Positions 8,246 through 16,647 of a stretch of DNA of 43,482 nucleotides are shown one piece after another. This stretch comes from Clostridiales bacterium (lineage in GTDB: Bacteria; Bacillota; Clostridia; Lachnospirales; Lachnospiraceae). A program made the position numbers and the translations under genes. Position 1 is the first letter of the stretch; the number at the start of each line of letters is the position of its first letter. The stretch spans positions 1 to 43,482 of the forward strand of contig JAHAJA010000036.1 in NCBI GenBank assembly GCA_018372435.1, written 5' to 3'. Under the pieces are notes generated by a model, which did not search any database, was not told where the DNA came from, and saw nothing but the letters and a program-made list of their open reading frames with translations.

Positions 8246-9957
8246 TCCTTAATACCTCCAATATCGTTCTTATTATCCGACTTCTTTGATTTCTCTTTCT
8301 GTGAAGAATGTCCTTCTTGAATTGACTTATTATCTTCGGATTTGCTTGATAAGTTCTTATCTGTACTAGACTTATCCTTTGCCGGCAAGAAGAAAAATCT
8401 ATATTTACCTTCTCCTACCCTGCTGCTTTTTGAGTTGGAGTTGTCACCCACTTCTGGTAAATCTTTAAGTTCTTCCTTATTCTCTTCAACTTTTTTCAGT
8501 GTAAAACAAATTGTTGTTCCAACAAGTTCTTTACTACTTGCCCAGATGCTTCCACCATGATCTTCAATAATCTTCTTGGCAATAGCAAGACCAAGTCCTG
8601 TACCACCTTTTGAAGAATTTCTCGATTCGTCTGTACGATAGAAACGATCAAAGATATTCGGTAAATCTTTTTCCGCAATGCCTTTCCCGTTATCCTCTAC
8701 CTCAATACGAACATAATCACCTAGGTCATTGATACGAACATTAATAATGCCTTTCTTCTTATCAATATATTTAACAGAATTTCCAATAATATTATTTACC
8801 ACTCGTTTTAATTGCTCAGGGTCTGCAATTATTCTTACATTATCATCTGCATAATTAAAATATGCTACATCAATATTCTTAACCTCAAGGTCTAATCCCA
8901 ATTCCTCAATACAATCAGTGAAGTACTGATCCACATAGATTTTAGCAAAATTATATGGTATCGTATTGCTGTCAATCTTCGTATAGAACGATAACTCATC
9001 TACCAACGATGTCATATCTACTGCTTTCGTATAGATTGTTTTTAGATATTTCTCTTTCTTCTCTGGTGTATCTGCAACTCCATCCATGATTCCTTCCGTA
9101 TAGCCTTTGATAGCTGTTAATGGAGTCTTTAAATCATGAGAAATGTTACTAATCAATTCTTTCGTATCACTTTCATACTGCATACGGACTTCAATTAATT
9201 CCTTAATTTTACGTCTCATATCTTCAAAATCTTCACATAGCGCTCCAACCTCATCATTCTTTTCTGCTCGTACAGAAAAATTAAGATTACCACACTTAAT
9301 CTTATTCGTAGCAACCTGTAATGTACGTAAAGGACGCAATACACTCCGATAAATCCAGATTGTAAGGATACTTGCTGTAAAGAAAATTATAAGTATAAAT
9401 GAAATTATGAACTGAACAATGGAAGACTCTAACTGTGGTATTAATTTATTAACACTTGTTACTACAAACACGGAGCCTTCTGTTCCATCTTGGTAATAGA
9501 AATCTTGTTGTTTAATTAAGCAAGGATACTCACCACCTAGATAGATGCCTCCATCCGTACTAATCGTATAATCTGCGAATTCTGGTAAATCCTCGCTAAT
9601 TCGATTTAACTTTTCTCTATCACCTGCATATTCAATCTTGTCTCCTTTTCGAAGCACGATAAAGGAATACTTCCCTACCAATTCAGCATTTAACTTGCGG
9701 ATATAATCCATATCCTCTAACTTCTCTGGTTCTTTCAATGCACATAACTTAATTTCATTATATACCCCTCTAGTCACCCGATTCAGTAACTGCATCGGAT
9801 TGGTTATAACTTGAATTGTATTAGACTCCACATCATACGTTTGCTGAATGGATATGATTTGATTATTAATAATCAAGCTCCCTACTGTAGCAATCATAAT
9901 AATTGGAAGTGCAATAATCGTAATGAATGCAATTGCGATTCTCCCACGCAATTTCAT
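8242..9957 (-). CDS. Membrane sensor histidine kinase
   Basis: The sensor partner of the overlapping response regulator. A membrane helix (about 7-31) and a second (about 180-204) bracket an extracellular domain of roughly 150 residues. A HAMP domain follows (about 205-258). The HisKA segment has phosphoacceptor H274 in NISHDLKTPLTAIKGYTEGI, and the ATPase domain has the N box (N393), G1 (EDNGKGI, 421-427), F box (FDRFYR) and G2 (GGTGLGLAI, 451-459). Beyond the ATPase domain the protein runs on for about 80 residues of Lys/Ser/Asp/Glu-rich, probably disordered sequence, which is unusual. AGAGGGTGACAAG precedes the ATG. The signal is unknown. Confidence 0.95.
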   Translation of the reverse strand: MKLRGRIAIAFITIIALPIIMIATVGSLIINNQIISIQQTYDVESNTIQVITNPMQLLNRVTRGVYNEIKLCALKEPEKLEDMDYIRKLNAELVGKYSFIVLRKGDKIEYAGDREKLNRISEDLPEFADYTISTDGGIYLGGEYPCLIKQQDFYYQDGTEGSVFVVTSVNKLIPQLESSIVQFIISFILIIFFTASILTIWIYRSVLRPLRTLQVATNKIKCGNLNFSVRAEKNDEVGALCEDFEDMRRKIKELIEVRMQYESDTKELISNISHDLKTPLTAIKGYTEGIMDGVADTPEKKEKYLKTIYTKAVDMTSLVDELSFYTKIDSNTIPYNFAKIYVDQYFTDCIEELGLDLEVKNIDVAYFNYADDNVRIIADPEQLKRVVNNIIGNSVKYIDKKKGIINVRINDLGDYVRIEVEDNGKGIAEKDLPNIFDRFYRTDESRNSSKGGTGLGLAIAKKIIEDHGGSIWASSKELVGTTICFTLKKVEENKEELKDLPEVGDNSNSKSSRVGEGKYRFFFLPAKDKSSTDKNLSSKSEDNKSIQEGHSSQKEKSKKSDNKNDIGGIKE

Positions 9958-10008
9958 CTTGTCACCCTCTTTATTATATTAAAATAATAGACTTGTTAAC
10001 TTATTAGT

Positions 10009-10208
10009 AAATATAGACTTGTTAACTTATGACTCCTTACGGAGTTACGGTCTTACACTCCGTGTAATACCTAGCTCTAGAACTTCGTTCTATCGCTAAC
10101 TTATCGATAAATATAGACTTGTTAACTTATGACTCCTTACGGAGTTACGGTCTTACACTCCGTGTAATACCCAGCTCTAGAACTTCGTTCTATCGCTAAC
10201 TTATCGGG
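10009..10208. repeat. Two tandem copies of a 100-bp palindrome-rich repeat
   Basis: Copies at 10009-10108 and 10109-10208 are in exact register and identical apart from a T/C change near 10072/10172 and the last few bases. A fragment of a third copy (ATAGACTTGTTAACTTAT) lies just before, near 9986. Each unit holds three small perfect hairpins: ACTCC-TTAC-GGAGT, TTACACTCCGTGTAA and TAGAACTTCGTTCTA. The repeat lies in the leader region of the histidine kinase gene and shows no coding character. Confidence 0.85.
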
Positions 10209-10255
10209 TGAAATCAAATGCCACTTCGTGGCGCTTGATTTCCTTCCGATAAGTT
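10198..10255. repeat. Nested hairpin capping the tandem repeats
   Basis: Outer arms AACTTATCGG (10198-10207) and CCGATAAGTT (10246-10255) enclose an inner stem AAATCAA/TTGATTT (10211-10217 with 10235-10241) and GCCAC/GTGGC. The outer arm reuses the last bases of the second tandem copy, so the two structures belong together. Confidence 0.7.
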
Positions 10256-10257
10256 AT

Positions 10258-10266
10258 ATTATAACA
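10258..10266 (-). promoter_or_regulatory. Possible extended -10 promoter for the kinase/regulator operon
   Basis: On the minus strand the sequence TGTTATAAT is a consensus extended -10 element, with only a poor -35 (GTGTAA) 17 bases further. If used, the kinase mRNA would have a leader of nearly 300 bases made largely of the nested hairpin and the tandem repeats. It is weakly supported. Confidence 0.35.
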
Positions 10267-10340
10267 TACGCGTGTTTGATTTACACATAAACTCTTCTAT
10301 TACTTTCTTAACTTTTTCTAAAAAAGCGATTTTGGGCTAT

Positions 10341-10379
10341 AAAAAAGATGTGCTACCTTTTTCATTCAATAGCACACCT
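10341..10379 (-). terminator. Terminator of metK
   Basis: On the minus strand a 9-bp stem GGTGTGCTA/TAGCACATC (one mismatch-type pair) is followed by TTTTTT. It starts 10 bases past the metK stop. Confidence 0.85.
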
Positions 10380-10388
10380 TTATCATTC

Positions 10389-11576
10389 TTATAAATATTT
10401 CTTTAATACATCAACTTTGTCAACTCTTTCCCATGGTAGGCTAAGATCATTACGACCAAAGTGTCCATAAGCAGCTGTTTGTTTGTAGATTGGTCTTCTA
10501 AGGTCAAGCATCTTAATGATTCCTGCTGGACGTAAATCGAAGTTTTCTCGAATAATGTTTACTAGTTCATCATCTTTGATTTTTCCAGTTCCGAATGTGT
10601 CAACCATGATAGATGTTGGTTGCGCCACACCAATCGCATAAGATAATTGAATTTCACATTTGTTTGCAAGCCCTGCTGCTACTATGTTCTTAGCTACATA
10701 ACGTGCCGCATAAGCTGCTGAACGGTCTACTTTCGTACAGTCTTTACCAGAGAAAGCTCCGCCGCCGTGACGAGCATATCCGCCATAAGTATCAACGATT
10801 ATCTTACGTCCTGTTAATCCACTATCTCCGTTAGGTCCGCCGATTACGAAACGACCAGTTGGATTAATGAAGAAGTTTGTGTTTTCATCTACTAATTCTT
10901 TTGGAAGAACTGGATCGAATACGTATTTTTTGATATCCGCATGAATTTGTTCTTGTGTAATATCTGCTGCATGTTGTGTGGAACAAACTACAGCATTTAA
11001 GTGAATCGGTTTTCCAGCCTCATCGTATTCTACAGTTACTTGAGTTTTACCATCTGGACGAAGATAAGCAAGTGTACCATCTTTTCTAACTTTAGTTAAT
11101 TGACGAGCTAACTTTTGTGCTAAATAAATCGGATAAGGCATGTACTCTTCTGTTTCGTTAGTAGCATAACCAAACATCATACCTTGATCTCCTGCACCAA
11201 TTGCTTCGATCTCAGCATCTGACATCTTGTTCTCTTTTGCTTCTAATGCACGGTTTACACCCATAGCAATATCAGCTGATTGTTCATCTAACGCTACAAT
11301 AACACCACAAGTGTTTGCATCGAAACCTTTTTCAGATGCATCATATCCGATTTCTTTAATTGTATCACGTACGATTCTTTGAATATCTACATATCCTTGT
11401 GTAGTAACTTCTCCCATTACTAATACAAGTCCTGTAGTAATTGCAGTTTCACAAGCCACACGGCTCATTGGGTCTTGTGCTAATAAAGCATCAAGAACTG
11501 CATCCGAAATCTGGTCACAGATTTTGTCAGGATGACCTTCTGTTACAGATTCTGAAGTAAATAATAATTTTTCCAT
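10389..11576 (-). CDS. metK: S-adenosylmethionine synthetase
   Basis: It makes S-adenosylmethionine from methionine and ATP, releasing phosphate and pyrophosphate. The 395 residues are the usual length. The ATP-binding GHPDK (14-18), the signature GAGDQGMMFGYA (127-138) and the glycine-rich GGGAFSGKDCTKVDRS loop are intact. It is a single-gene unit with a clear promoter, a SAM-I riboswitch and an intrinsic terminator in its leader, so expression falls when its product is abundant. The leader before the ATG is about 260 bases. Confidence 0.98.
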   Translation of the reverse strand: MEKLLFTSESVTEGHPDKICDQISDAVLDALLAQDPMSRVACETAITTGLVLVMGEVTTQGYVDIQRIVRDTIKEIGYDASEKGFDANTCGVIVALDEQSADIAMGVNRALEAKENKMSDAEIEAIGAGDQGMMFGYATNETEEYMPYPIYLAQKLARQLTKVRKDGTLAYLRPDGKTQVTVEYDEAGKPIHLNAVVCSTQHAADITQEQIHADIKKYVFDPVLPKELVDENTNFFINPTGRFVIGGPNGDSGLTGRKIIVDTYGGYARHGGGAFSGKDCTKVDRSAAYAARYVAKNIVAAGLANKCEIQLSYAIGVAQPTSIMVDTFGTGKIKDDELVNIIRENFDLRPAGIIKMLDLRRPIYKQTAAYGHFGRNDLSLPWERVDKVDVLKKYL

Positions 11577-11662
11577 TCGTATCGTCCCTTTCTTTAATTA
11601 TTATTTCCTATAGTCGTACACTTTCTTCACACCTTAGCTTTATACCAATCATAAATAAGGCA

Positions 11663-11688
11663 CAAAAAAAGTCCACATAAGTGGACTT
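11663..11688 (-). terminator. Riboswitch-controlled leader terminator of metK
   Basis: On the minus strand AAGTCCAC-TTAT-GTGGACTT is followed by TTTTT, an intrinsic terminator placed between the SAM aptamer and the gene. This is the expression platform: SAM binding should favour this hairpin. Confidence 0.9.
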
Positions 11689-11708
11689 GATTCTATAATC
11701 ACCAAATC

Positions 11709-11807
11709 CTCTTATTGCTCGATTTTACTCGCTCAGGTTGGCACCTTCCGCCTAGGGGGTTGCCGTGACTTCATAGAGCCTTTACTCTCCGTCACTCTGA
11801 ATAAGAG
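11709..11807 (-). ncRNA. SAM-I (S-box) riboswitch
   Basis: Read on the minus strand, the P1 arms CTCTTATT and AATAAGAG enclose the S-box landmarks in order: CAGAG, GACGGAG, CTCTATGAAGTCA, CGGCAACC, AAGGTGCCAACCTGAG and GAGCAATAAGAG. It lies between a good promoter and the leader terminator of metK, the standard arrangement for negative control by SAM. Confidence 0.95.
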
Positions 11808-11845
11808 AAATAATAATATTCATATAATTTTTTATTAACATAATT

Positions 11846-11874
11846 AGCATACTCTAAAATTAGACATTCGTCAA
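11846..11874 (-). promoter_or_regulatory. Promoter of the metK riboswitch transcript
   Basis: TTGACG (11869-11874) and TATGCT (11846-11851) on the minus strand with a 17-base spacer. The start would be about 30 bases before the riboswitch P1 stem. Confidence 0.75.
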
Positions 11875-11899
11875 CTAGTAATTTTCATTACTCTCATGC

Positions 11900-13069
11900 T
11901 TAGTCCTTCAAATCAATATCCCCAGACACTGTCTTGGCATGTATCTTACTTCCTTGATTTCCAAACGTGTAGTGGCCACTCTTACAGTCTGATTGGTGCA
12001 TTCCCATATATCCAATGTTCACGTCTCCAGATACCGTACTAGCATTTAGTATATATCCGTTTTGATTGTTATTCAAATGGATTCCAATGTCTCCACTAAT
12101 CGATTCATAGTTAGCTTCCGCATCCCCTTGCATTCTTACCGTCACATCACCACTAATGCTCTTTAGAAAATATCCTTTGGACACTACACAACATTTCACA
12201 TCGCCACTTGCAGATTGTGCTTCTACTCGTTCAGTAATTCCTTCGTTGATTTCGACATCTCCACTGCTACTATTGCATTTCACGAATTTTGAGTTTGTAT
12301 ACATAACCTGTACATCACCACTGCTTGTTTTCGTATATAAAGTATCTACATTACTGTTTTCTACTCTAAGATCTCCGCTGCTTGAATGTAAGTCTGCTTC
12401 TATACATACGGTTTGGTTCATATTAATATCCCCACTAGCGCTGTACATAGCTAGCTTCTGTAATTTCACACCGTCTATTCTACAATCACCACTTGCTACT
12501 TTTACTTTAATATCCTCTACATGGTTTGGTAACTGGACAATTAATCGGAGGTCTACGTTTCGTAAAACACGGAATAACATCTTGCTAAAATTCTCTTTAA
12601 CACCTACAAAGAAGGTATCACCCTCTTGATAATGATAAAACTGATACGCCAACTTATCTTTTTCGCTACCATTGTTGATGTAATCAACTTTGAAAGTATC
12701 TCCACTTTTAATTATAATATCTGCACAGATTCCATCTACTTGAACTTTGGTGAATGGTGCGTGTGAGGAATATTCTTTTTGTTGTTCACTCTCTTTACTA
12801 GCAACTGCAAATGTGTTCGTATTATCTATCTCGTCTCTCCTCGTATCTTCCTTAGCCGTTTGATTAGCTGTTCCCATTGCGCTAATCTCCGCAACTATTT
12901 CCTCAACGGAGCCTAATTCCACACAAATCTCCTCTTCGGATTTGTTATACTTTATCCCCATCCTAAAATGTTCTTCATAATCCCCAATAACTTCATCAAT
13001 AATACCCTGATCTACTTTTGCTTCGCGTAATGCTGTTTTAATTTGTGTCAAATAATTATCTCTATTCAT
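11900..13069 (-). CDS. DUF1700 plus DUF4097 beta-helix protein
   Basis: A 389-residue protein of unknown biochemical function. Residues 1-62 match the helical DUF1700/HAAS domain usually found downstream of PadR regulators (MNRDNYLTQIKTALRE, then DYEEHF and LGSVEEIVAEI). A short linker is followed by a DUF4097-type right-handed beta-helix region in which the triplet SGD recurs eleven times, roughly every 17-22 residues. No convincing transmembrane helix is present, although relatives often carry one. The ribosome binding site GGAGGAGAATTAAT lies in the end of the padR gene and only one base separates the two genes, so they are co-transcribed. Related PadR/DUF1700/DUF4097 operons respond to envelope stress. 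Confidence 0.85.
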   Translation of the reverse strand: MNRDNYLTQIKTALREAKVDQGIIDEVIGDYEEHFRMGIKYNKSEEEICVELGSVEEIVAEISAMGTANQTAKEDTRRDEIDNTNTFAVASKESEQQKEYSSHAPFTKVQVDGICADIIIKSGDTFKVDYINNGSEKDKLAYQFYHYQEGDTFFVGVKENFSKMLFRVLRNVDLRLIVQLPNHVEDIKVKVASGDCRIDGVKLQKLAMYSASGDINMNQTVCIEADLHSSSGDLRVENSNVDTLYTKTSSGDVQVMYTNSKFVKCNSSSGDVEINEGITERVEAQSASGDVKCCVVSKGYFLKSISGDVTVRMQGDAEANYESISGDIGIHLNNNQNGYILNASTVSGDVNIGYMGMHQSDCKSGHYTFGNQGSKIHAKTVSGDIDLKD

Positions 13070-13070
13070 A

Positions 13071-13388
13071 TTAATTCTCCTCCCTATTGATAAAATAATC
13101 TACTGCCTCTACAAATTCCTTCCATTCCTCTTTCAGTTTACCTTGATATGCAATACCACTTTCCGTTAAGTGATAATACTTTCTTGCTGGTCCTTCTCCA
13201 GACTCTACTAGATATGTCTCAACATAATTGTCATCTTTTAATCGCTTTAAAACCAAGTATAGTGTGCCTGTAGCAATCACCATCTTTTGTGAGATTGCCT
13301 CTGTTAATTCATAACCATAACAGTCAGTACCCAAGAGTTTTGATAAAACACATAGCTCTAAGGCTCCCTTCTTAAATTGTGGGTTCAT
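13071..13388 (-). CDS. PadR-family transcriptional regulator
   Basis: A winged-helix repressor of about 105 residues. The sequence from MNPQFKKGALELCVLSKL through YGYELTEAIS, GTLYLVLKRLKDDNYVET and ARKYYHLTESG follows the PadR domain closely. The frame stays open to 13415, but AAGGAAAG precedes the ATG at 13388 and the shorter product matches the family N-terminus. It is first in a two-gene operon with the DUF1700/DUF4097 gene. An inverted repeat overlaps its promoter, suggesting autoregulation. The inducer is unknown. Confidence 0.9.
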   Translation of the reverse strand: MNPQFKKGALELCVLSKLLGTDCYGYELTEAISQKMVIATGTLYLVLKRLKDDNYVETYLVESGEGPARKYYHLTESGIAYQGKLKEEWKEFVEAVDYFINREEN

Positions 13389-13438
13389 CTTTCCTTGTTC
13401 CTCCCTTCCATACATTTGTATTCTTTCTTGTTGGATAT

Positions 13439-13467
13439 ATCATACCATATACTATTCTACATTGCAA
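13439..13467 (-). promoter_or_regulatory. Promoter of the padR operon
   Basis: On the minus strand TTGCAA (13462-13467), 17 bases, TATGAT (13439-13444). It lies about 50 bases upstream of the padR start. Confidence 0.7.
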
Positions 13468-13475
13468 TATAGTAT
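13449..13475. promoter_or_regulatory. Candidate PadR operator
   Basis: Perfect 7-base inverted repeat ATACTAT (13449-13455) and ATAGTAT (13469-13475) spaced by 13 bases. It covers the -35 box and most of the spacer of the padR promoter, as expected for an autoregulated repressor. Confidence 0.5.
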
Positions 13476-13566
13476 TTATAAAAAGTTATTTATATTAATT
13501 TATTGTTTCACACAAAGATAATTCCTTAAAACTAAGAGCTTTACCTCCAATCTTTCTCTTAACATT

Positions 13567-13607
13567 AAAAAGGCTTTCCCTAAGTATTTCTTTAAGGAAA
13601 GCCTTTC
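13567..13607 (-). terminator. Terminator of kup
   Basis: Stem AAAGGCTTTCC/GGAAAGCCTTT (13569-13579 with 13596-13606) followed on the minus strand by TTTTAATG, starting 11 bases past the kup stop. Confidence 0.85.
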
Positions 13608-13617
13608 TATATCCTAT

Positions 13618-15621
13618 TTATTCTTCTCTAACTAAATTGTTTGTCGATTTCATTTTAACAAAAAGCGGAACATATTCAATAATAACTGCTGAACTTTCTA
13701 ATCCATACCATTGTATCTGCGTTCCTGCCACGTGCCTTATGGCATATTTTATGGATATTGCCATTCTTCCGTATGAAGCAATATCACTTTCTGGTGATAT
13801 CATTTTCCTAATAATACAGAAGCCAAAGTTACCAACATTCCCATCCGTTCCATAAATCGAATATTTTGGTTTCTGTGGCGGTAACTCTTTAGATTCAATT
13901 AAATCCGTAACTATTTGACGTAGATATACATTAATTCTTTGGTGTATCTTAAACCCAAGATACAATCTTACTCGAAATACATAATCAGTTCCAAAACTAT
14001 CCACGGTATACCTGTTTGTAAAAGGTTCATCAGTAACAATAACACTCACAATCCAATACGCTTTTGCTCTCTTCGGTTTTTTATTAAATATGGAATACAA
14101 CACATCTCGATCTATTATATCATTTTGAGTATTATGTGTAATGTAAACAAGATTGTCAGCGGTAAACGGTAAGGATTCATCCTTTCGAAGCTTTTCAAAC
14201 ATAGATAAATATTTTTTAATATAGAAATAGTTTGCTTGTGAACGTTCCACTGCAGTTCCATAATGCCAAACTAACATAATTCCGAATAAAATAATCGCAA
14301 TTAATAATGCAACATAACCACCTTTAAAAAACTTTGTAAGGCTTGAGACAAAGAAGCTACTCTCCAAACCACCAAATAAGAGTAAAAATACAATTGGAGA
14401 TATACGTCGCTTCTTAATTTCCCATAGATACGTAAACATTAATATCGTAGTCATTAACATGGTCATAGTTATCGCCAACCCATATGCTGCTTCTAGTCGT
14501 GCACTAGAACGGAAATATAAAACTACGCAGATACAAGATACCATCATAACTACGTTCACCAACGGAATATAAATCTGACCTTTTGTTTCCGAAGGATACC
14601 GAACCTTCAATCGCGGCATTAAATCTAGACGTGTTGCTTCAGACACCAATGTAAAAGACCCGGTTATTAACGCCTGAGAAGCAATTATCGCTGCCATTGT
14701 GCTTAAGATAACTGCAACCATCCTTACTTGACTTGGTAGCATCTGAAAGAAAGGGTTCATGTCTTCTATCTTAGCTAGTGCTACATTATCCTTATTATTC
14801 ATAAGCCATGCGCCTTGTCCTAAGTAGTTAAGAATTAAACACACCTTCACGAAAGGCCAACTAGCGTAAATATTTGCTTTTCCCACGTGTCCCATATCAG
14901 AATACAATGCCTCTGCTCCAGTTGTTGCAAGGAATACGCTTCCTAAAATCATAATCCCCTCTTTATTCATAGAGTGGTTGAATAAAATGTTTATTCCGCG
15001 TAGGGGATTAAATGCTCTAAGTACATTAAGATCTCCTCCCATATTCAATACTCCTGCTATCGCAAGAAAAAGAAACCATATCATCATAATTGGTCCAAAC
15101 GTTTTTCCAATTAAGCTCGTTCCTGCTCTTTGTATCAAGAATACTAAACTGATTATGACAAGTGTAATAACTACAATTCTAGCTTGATTATCACCAAGAA
15201 TCTCATATATCGTTGGTATACTTCTAAGTCCTTCAATGGCTGTAGTTACAGTAACAGCAGGTGTCAATACTCCATCTGCTAGTAATGCAGCGCCTCCAAT
15301 CATTGCAGGCACAATTAACCATCTAGCATATTTCTTTACCAAACTATATAATGCAAATATTCCACCCTCACCATGATTATCTGCCTTCATCGCAATTAAA
15401 ACATATTTCACAGTTGTCAATAGTGTTAATGTCCAGATAATCAAAGACAGGGAACCCAGAATAAGTTCATCATTAACCTGATTTATTCCGCCATTCCCTG
15501 CAATTATTGATTTAAGAACATACATAGGTGATGTTCCAATGTCTCCATATACAACTCCAAGCGCGATCAGAACTGCTCCTTTACTAAACGGAATGGATAC
15601 TGACCTTTTGTGCTCTACCAT
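13618..15621 (-). CDS. kup: KUP-family potassium uptake protein
   Basis: A secondary transporter that takes up K+ with protons. The N-terminal signature ALGVVYGDIGTSPMYVL is present, followed by about twelve membrane segments to residue ~450 and a cytoplasmic C-terminal domain. The frame continues to 15648, but AAGAGGAGATTATT precedes the ATG at 15621 (MVEHKRSVSIPF), giving 667 residues, a normal size. It is monocistronic with its own promoter and terminator. I looked for a c-di-AMP (ydaO) riboswitch in the leader, often present on potassium genes of Firmicutes, and did not see one. Confidence 0.93.
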   Translation of the reverse strand: MVEHKRSVSIPFSKGAVLIALGVVYGDIGTSPMYVLKSIIAGNGGINQVNDELILGSLSLIIWTLTLLTTVKYVLIAMKADNHGEGGIFALYSLVKKYARWLIVPAMIGGAALLADGVLTPAVTVTTAIEGLRSIPTIYEILGDNQARIVVITLVIISLVFLIQRAGTSLIGKTFGPIMMIWFLFLAIAGVLNMGGDLNVLRAFNPLRGINILFNHSMNKEGIMILGSVFLATTGAEALYSDMGHVGKANIYASWPFVKVCLILNYLGQGAWLMNNKDNVALAKIEDMNPFFQMLPSQVRMVAVILSTMAAIIASQALITGSFTLVSEATRLDLMPRLKVRYPSETKGQIYIPLVNVVMMVSCICVVLYFRSSARLEAAYGLAITMTMLMTTILMFTYLWEIKKRRISPIVFLLLFGGLESSFFVSSLTKFFKGGYVALLIAIILFGIMLVWHYGTAVERSQANYFYIKKYLSMFEKLRKDESLPFTADNLVYITHNTQNDIIDRDVLYSIFNKKPKRAKAYWIVSVIVTDEPFTNRYTVDSFGTDYVFRVRLYLGFKIHQRINVYLRQIVTDLIESKELPPQKPKYSIYGTDGNVGNFGFCIIRKMISPESDIASYGRMAISIKYAIRHVAGTQIQWYGLESSAVIIEYVPLFVKMKSTNNLVREE

Positions 15622-15720
15622 AATAATCTCCTCTTTTACTTGTTTCATTTTATATCCATACTAAGCTGTCGTCTAATGATATATTAATACAGATTATGTA
15701 CTTGCATAAATATCAGCATG

Positions 15721-15749
15721 AGTATAGCAAATGATAAATAAATTAACAA
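15721..15749 (-). promoter_or_regulatory. Promoter of kup
   Basis: On the minus strand TTGTTA (15744-15749), 17 bases, TATACT (15721-15726), giving a leader of about 95 bases. Confidence 0.65.
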
Positions 15750-15900
15750 GATAAGATTTCGCCAAGATTTTAATCAATGTAAATTCTCCAATAATAGCGT
15801 TTTTCTTCATATTTTTAGTTGGACAATAATGATTTTGTAGAATAATAAAAAGTCTTGAATACATATATAGTATGAGTCTTAATAAATTGGAGAGTAAATT

Positions 15901-16458
15901 ATGAATCAAGAAAATATATGCTACACACAGTATCAGGTGGAATTACTTAATGAACTTCGTATGCTATGGGAACAACATATTCATTGGACACGTTCCTTTA
16001 TCATTAGTACCGCAGCTAATTTAGGTGATTTAGAACCCGTAACCAAACGACTACTTCAAAATCCCGGTGACTTTGGCAAGGTTTTTCGAATGTTTTACGA
16101 TGACCAAATTGCCTCCACCTTTGAGAATCTTCTTACACAACATCTACTAATTGCAGCCGACCTTGTGAATGCTGCTAAGAACAAGGATTCACAAGCTGCT
16201 ACTGAGGCCCGTACGAAATGGTACAAAAACGCTGACGAAATAGCCGCCTTTCTTGCAAGTATTAATCCTTATTGGAATGAACAAGTCTGGCGTGATCTCT
16301 TCTACAGCCATCTACAGATGACTGAAAAAGAGGCAACTCTTAGACTAGCAGGACAATATGCAGAAGATGTAAAACTGTATGACATGATAGAACAAGAAGC
16401 ACTAATGATGGCCGATTATATGTTCTATGGTTTTTTGAACAACTTTAATTATCGCTAA
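15901..16458 (+). CDS. Conserved helical protein of unknown function
   Basis: A soluble, mostly helical protein of 185 residues, with no signal peptide or membrane segment. It has a recurring pattern also found in Bacillus proteins: LRMLWEQHIHWTRSFI near the N-terminus, then RLLQNPGDFGKVFRMFYDD and SINPYWNEQVWRDLFYSHLQ. I recall such proteins being labelled acetylglutamate kinase, apparently wrongly, since no amino-acid kinase motif is present. The conserved His, Trp, Arg and Asp residues could form a ligand or metal site, but no function should be assigned. GGAGAGTAAATT precedes the ATG. It is divergent from kup and followed by its own terminator. Confidence 0.8.
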   Translation: MNQENICYTQYQVELLNELRMLWEQHIHWTRSFIISTAANLGDLEPVTKRLLQNPGDFGKVFRMFYDDQIASTFENLLTQHLLIAADLVNAAKNKDSQAATEARTKWYKNADEIAAFLASINPYWNEQVWRDLFYSHLQMTEKEATLRLAGQYAEDVKLYDMIEQEALMMADYMFYGFLNNFNYR

Positions 16459-16482
16459 TAGTCATTATTTTATCCAGTAAAT

Positions 16483-16523
16483 AGAGGTTGTTGCAAAGTT
16501 ATATAATGCAATAACCTCTTTGT
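16483..16523 (+). terminator. Terminator of the helical protein gene
   Basis: A 13-bp stem AGAGGTTGTTGCA/TGCAATAACCTCT (one G-T pair) with an 11-base loop is followed by TTTGT, 24 bases after the stop. Confidence 0.75.
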
Positions 16524-16647
16524 CCTCTTACTCCTCTTTGATATGTTAACTACCCTTTGTTTCTTCCAAACTCTGTGGTACAATAATATTATTTATAATC
16601 CAATTAACACAACTCACTTACTTAGAACATCAAAGGAGATCATAATC

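Noticed and set aside
12156..12629. 157-residue plus-strand open frame
   Set aside because: It is the complement of the SGD-repeat gene; its length comes from the repeat pattern (SPL recurring opposite SGD), and it has no ribosome binding site.
15622..15900. c-di-AMP riboswitch before kup
   Set aside because: Expected by analogy with other potassium genes, but the conserved ydaO-type segments are not present; only a promoter was found.
15694..15909. 71-residue minus-strand open frame before kup
   Set aside because: It runs through the kup promoter and overlaps the divergent start; no ribosome binding site and no recognisable protein character.
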